Assembly (NCBI GenBank): GCA_043782485.1
Contig: JAYWAL010000006.1
Location: forward strand, 1-7,669
Direction of reading: 5' to 3'
Length of the DNA stretch: 7,669 nt
Origin: JANXUC01 sp043782485
GTDB lineage: Bacteria > Acidobacteriota > Terriglobia > Terriglobales > Acidobacteriaceae
Shown here: positions 6,343 through 7,669 of the stretch, piece after piece
Numbering within the stretch: position 1 is the stretch's first letter
How the letters are laid out: every line of letters starts with the position of its first letter
Program-made: the position numbers and the translations under genes
The notes under the pieces: generated by a model
Seen by the model: the letters and a program-made list of their open reading frames with translations, nothing else
What the model was told of the DNA's origin: nothing
The model's database searches: none

Positions 6343-7011
6343 ATGGCAGGGAAGTTATTAACGAAAAAGTTATTGACGTGGGCGACAATGTTCAGTCTGG
6401 GGCTGACGCTGATGGCCACCCCGGCGCTGGCGAAGAAGAAAAAGAAGAAAGACACGGCCGACGACGCGGCGCAAACCGACACCACGACGCCGAAGTCGAA
6501 GAAGAAGGGCAAGAAGGCGGAAGCTGGGGACTCCACGGCTGCACCAGCCGATGCCACGGATACCAAGGCCAGCAAGAAATCCCGCCGCAAGGGCAAGAAA
6601 GATGCCGAAGCGGCCGCCGCAGGTACAACGCCAGCGGAGGCAGCCGCCGCGCCGGCAGCGGAGGAAAAATCCACCAAGAAGTCGCGTCGCAAGAGCAAGA
6701 AAGACGCGGAGGCAGCTGCCTCAGCCGCAGCTCCTGCGGCGGCAGCTCCGGCCAGCACACCGGCGGCGGCTCCCGCAAGTACTCCAGCGGCGTCAGCGCC
6801 AACGAAGATGGCGACTCCAGCAGCGGCTCCCACACCGAAGGCGTCCGCCTCGGAGATGGCTTCCGCGAAGAACAACGGCCAAGTCTGGGTTAACACCGAC
6901 AGCGGCGTTTACCATAAGGGTGGTCGCTGGTACGGCAAGACCAAGCAGGGCAAGTTCATGTCCGAAGATGATGCCAAAAAGGCGGGCTATCGCGCCGCCG
7001 AGAAGGAGTAA
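6343..7011 (+). CDS. Exported Lys/Ala-rich repeat protein with a C-terminal aromatic module
   Basis: A 222-residue protein of unknown function. A strong AGAGGG (6331-6336) lies six bases before the ATG. Residues 1-30 form a signal peptide: MAGKLLTKK, then a hydrophobic core, ending ATPALA. The first mature residues would be six lysines. Residues 31-176 are low complexity, with three basic blocks (KSKKKGKK, KKSRRKGKKDAEAAA and KKSRRKSKKDAEAAA) separated by Ala/Pro/Thr linkers, including a duplicated APASTPAA. The look is that of histone-H1/AlgP-like tails, but exported. Residues 177-222 are a compact module with the pattern VWVNT.SGVYH..GRWYG.TK.GKFM.E.DA.KAGYRAA. This recalls the 'vYH...C..' modules of Ada-like zinc-binding families but has no cysteines. 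It is the first gene of an operon with the HhH gene, whose start is 2 bases beyond this stop. Possible roles are polyanion binding in the envelope (DNA, phosphate groups of LPS). This is inference. Confidence 0.85.
   Translation: MAGKLLTKKLLTWATMFSLGLTLMATPALAKKKKKKDTADDAAQTDTTTPKSKKKGKKAEAGDSTAAPADATDTKASKKSRRKGKKDAEAAAAGTTPAEAAAAPAAEEKSTKKSRRKSKKDAEAAASAAAPAAAAPASTPAAAPASTPAASAPTKMATPAAAPTPKASASEMASAKNNGQVWVNTDSGVYHKGGRWYGKTKQGKFMSEDDAKKAGYRAAEKE
7003..7008 (+). promoter_or_regulatory. Ribosome-binding site of the HhH gene inside the upstream gene
   Basis: AAGGAG overlaps the last sense codons of the Lys/Ala-rich gene, five bases before ATG 7014. The upstream stop codon TAA (7009-7011) lies between this site and the start. 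The arrangement implies translational coupling of the two genes. Confidence 0.8.
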
Positions 7012-7013
7012 TT

Positions 7014-7352
7014 ATGAATCGTAAACTGATCACACGTTTCGTTACCGCGTTGTTCGCGCTTTCCCTGATGAGCGGCATGGCGATGGGGCAAGCCGCAGCC
7101 GCGCCCGCGAAAGCTCCCAAGGCCGCGAAAGCAGCCAAGGCTGACAAAATGGCCGCACCGGCAGCGGACCTGGTTGACCTGAACACGGCAACCAAGGACC
7201 AACTGGTGGCTTTGCCAGGCGTGGGCGATGCTTACGCGGACAAGATCATAGCTGGCCGGCCGTACAAGGCCAAGACTGATCTGACCCGCAAAAAAATAGT
7301 TCCTGCCGGGCAGTACAAGAAGTTCAGCAAAATGGTCATCGCCAAGCAGTAA
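7014..7352 (+). CDS. Exported ComEA-like helix-hairpin-helix protein
   Basis: A 112-residue protein. Residues 1-25 are a signal peptide (MNRKLITRF, hydrophobic core, cleavage likely after AMG before Q26). Residues 26-51 are an Ala/Lys/Pro-rich basic linker (PAKAPKAAKAAKADK). Residues 54-97 are a helix-hairpin-helix unit of the ComEA type: VDLNTATKDQL, hairpin LPGVG at 67-71, then DAYADKIIAGRPYKAKTDL. HhH hairpins of this class contact the DNA backbone without sequence specificity. In ComEA the domain binds incoming DNA in the periplasm during transformation. Here the protein is soluble after cleavage rather than membrane-anchored, and no competence genes are nearby, so a role in DNA uptake is only possible. 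It is coupled to the preceding Lys/Ala-rich gene. Related one-HhH exported proteins of unknown role are common in bacteria. The fold is sure, the biological role is not. Confidence 0.9.
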   Translation: MNRKLITRFVTALFALSLMSGMAMGQAAAAPAKAPKAAKAAKADKMAAPAADLVDLNTATKDQLVALPGVGDAYADKIIAGRPYKAKTDLTRKKIVPAGQYKKFSKMVIAKQ

Positions 7353-7395
7353 GCGTGGCGTTGATGGGCTAGATAACCCTCAGTATTTCAGTGTA

Positions 7396-7423
7396 GTGAC
7401 GCGGGCTTGAAGGCCCGCGTCAC
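7396..7423. repeat. Strong hairpin after the operon, member of a dispersed palindrome group, possible terminator
   Basis: GTGACGCGGGC (7396-7406) is perfectly complementary to GCCCGCGTCAC (7413-7423) with a TTGAAG loop. It starts 44 bases after the stop at 7352, where a terminator is expected, but no T run follows on either strand. Its shape (a GC-rich stem around a short GAA/TAAA centre) matches the other hairpins up to 7599. Confidence 0.7.
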
Positions 7424-7432
7424 CCTCGCTAT

Positions 7433-7666
7433 TTGCAAAGGGCTCTCCACGGACTCTTTAAAGTCCGCATTGGTTATGGCGCGGGTGTCACGGCTCAATG
7501 AGGTTGCTGGCAAGAGTCGTCTGGACTAGATCAACCCCTTACCGCAGGGGCTAAAGCCCATTCCTTGCAAAGGGCATATCGCAGCACTGAAGTGCTGCGC
7601 CGCCCAAAAGCTGGTGCTAGAGCGAATTTTTCGGCGGTCTGCAAAGGCGCGGCCGTGTCACCGCGC
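7433..7666. repeat. Cluster of short palindromes and TGCAAAGG words, no gene
   Basis: Four more hairpins follow: CGGACT/AGTCCG (7450-7455 and 7462-7467), GGGCT/AGCCC (7548-7552 and 7555-7559), CGCAGCACT/AGTGCTGCG (7580-7588 and 7591-7599) and GCGCGG/CCGCGC (7647-7652 and 7661-7666). TTGCAAAGGGC occurs at 7433-7443 and 7565-7575, and TGCAAAGG again at 7640-7647. The word GTGTCAC occurs twice, near 7486 and 7655. The arm sequences differ but the geometry and the spacer word recur, so this looks like a composite intergenic repeat. I find no credible coding frame, tRNA or other RNA gene in 7353-7669. Confidence 0.6.
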
Positions 7667-7669
7667 TGA

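Noticed and set aside
6327..6893. Plus-strand frame beginning at ATG 6327
   Set aside because: It overlaps the Lys/Ala-rich gene in another frame, gives Gly/Ser/Arg low complexity and has no signal peptide. The frame starting at 6343 has a strong ribosome-binding site, a signal peptide and a folded C-terminal module.
5874..6896. 340-codon open frame on the minus strand with Ala-rich hydrophobic stretches
   Set aside because: It is the antisense image of the Lys/Ala-rich gene and the end of gdhA. It spans the intergenic region with its hairpin and has no recognisable domain.
6551..7024. Arg/Pro-rich plus-strand frame overlapping both operon genes
   Set aside because: Its composition is what a shifted reading of Ala/Lys codons gives, and it has no independent support.
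7396..7666. CRISPR array
   Set aside because: The repeated units are short and differ in arm sequence, and the spacing is irregular. There are no identical direct repeats of CRISPR length and no cas genes.

Overview
The window looks like chromosomal DNA of an acidobacterium (Acidobacteriota, probably class Terriglobia). This assignment is an inference. It rests on a giant secreted FG-GAP/VCBS protein with a Gly/Pro-rich, Cys-containing tail, on Lys/Ala-rich exported proteins, and on short GC-rich palindromes of the type 'GGGGCTAAAGCCC' and 'GCAGCACTGAAGTGCTGC' between genes. No marker gene or rRNA is present to confirm it.

Layout. Positions 1-124 (minus strand) hold the first 41 codons of a REP-associated tyrosine transposase (RAYT, Y1/IS200-like), cut by the window edge. 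An imperfect palindrome at 213-253, probably the substrate repeat of that transposase, lies between it and the divergent gene. Positions 281-4303 (plus) encode a 1340-residue exported protein. It has fourteen FG-GAP/VCBS calcium-loop repeats (two seven-bladed propellers would fit), then Ig-like domains, then an unusual tail with two hydrophobic segments and an internal lipobox-like Cys. A good intrinsic terminator follows at 4350-4377. A 538-base gap then holds a cluster of TTGAGTCA-type half sites and no gene. Positions 4842-6107 (plus) encode a complete glutamate dehydrogenase. A hairpin and a candidate promoter separate it from a tight two-gene operon. The first operon gene (6343-7011) encodes an exported Lys/Ala-rich protein with a conserved-looking aromatic C-terminal module. 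The second (7014-7352) encodes an exported ComEA-like helix-hairpin-helix protein. The last 317 bases carry five hairpins and repeated TGCAAAGG words but no gene.

How the genes work together. Glutamate dehydrogenase is central nitrogen metabolism, has its own leader and terminator, and has no evident link to its neighbours. The last two genes are almost certainly co-translated: the stop and start codons are separated by 2 bases, and the ribosome-binding site lies inside the upstream gene. Both encode small, very basic exported proteins, one with a DNA-binding fold, which suggests a cell-envelope or extracellular nucleic-acid-binding role. The FG-GAP protein is a likely surface or secreted adhesin-like protein.

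The most interesting points are the Ig-like domain apparently split by a hydrophobic/lipobox insertion, the exported basic-protein/HhH operon, the RAYT-palindrome pair at the promoter of the giant gene, and an abrupt change of glycine codon use inside the glutamate dehydrogenase gene.
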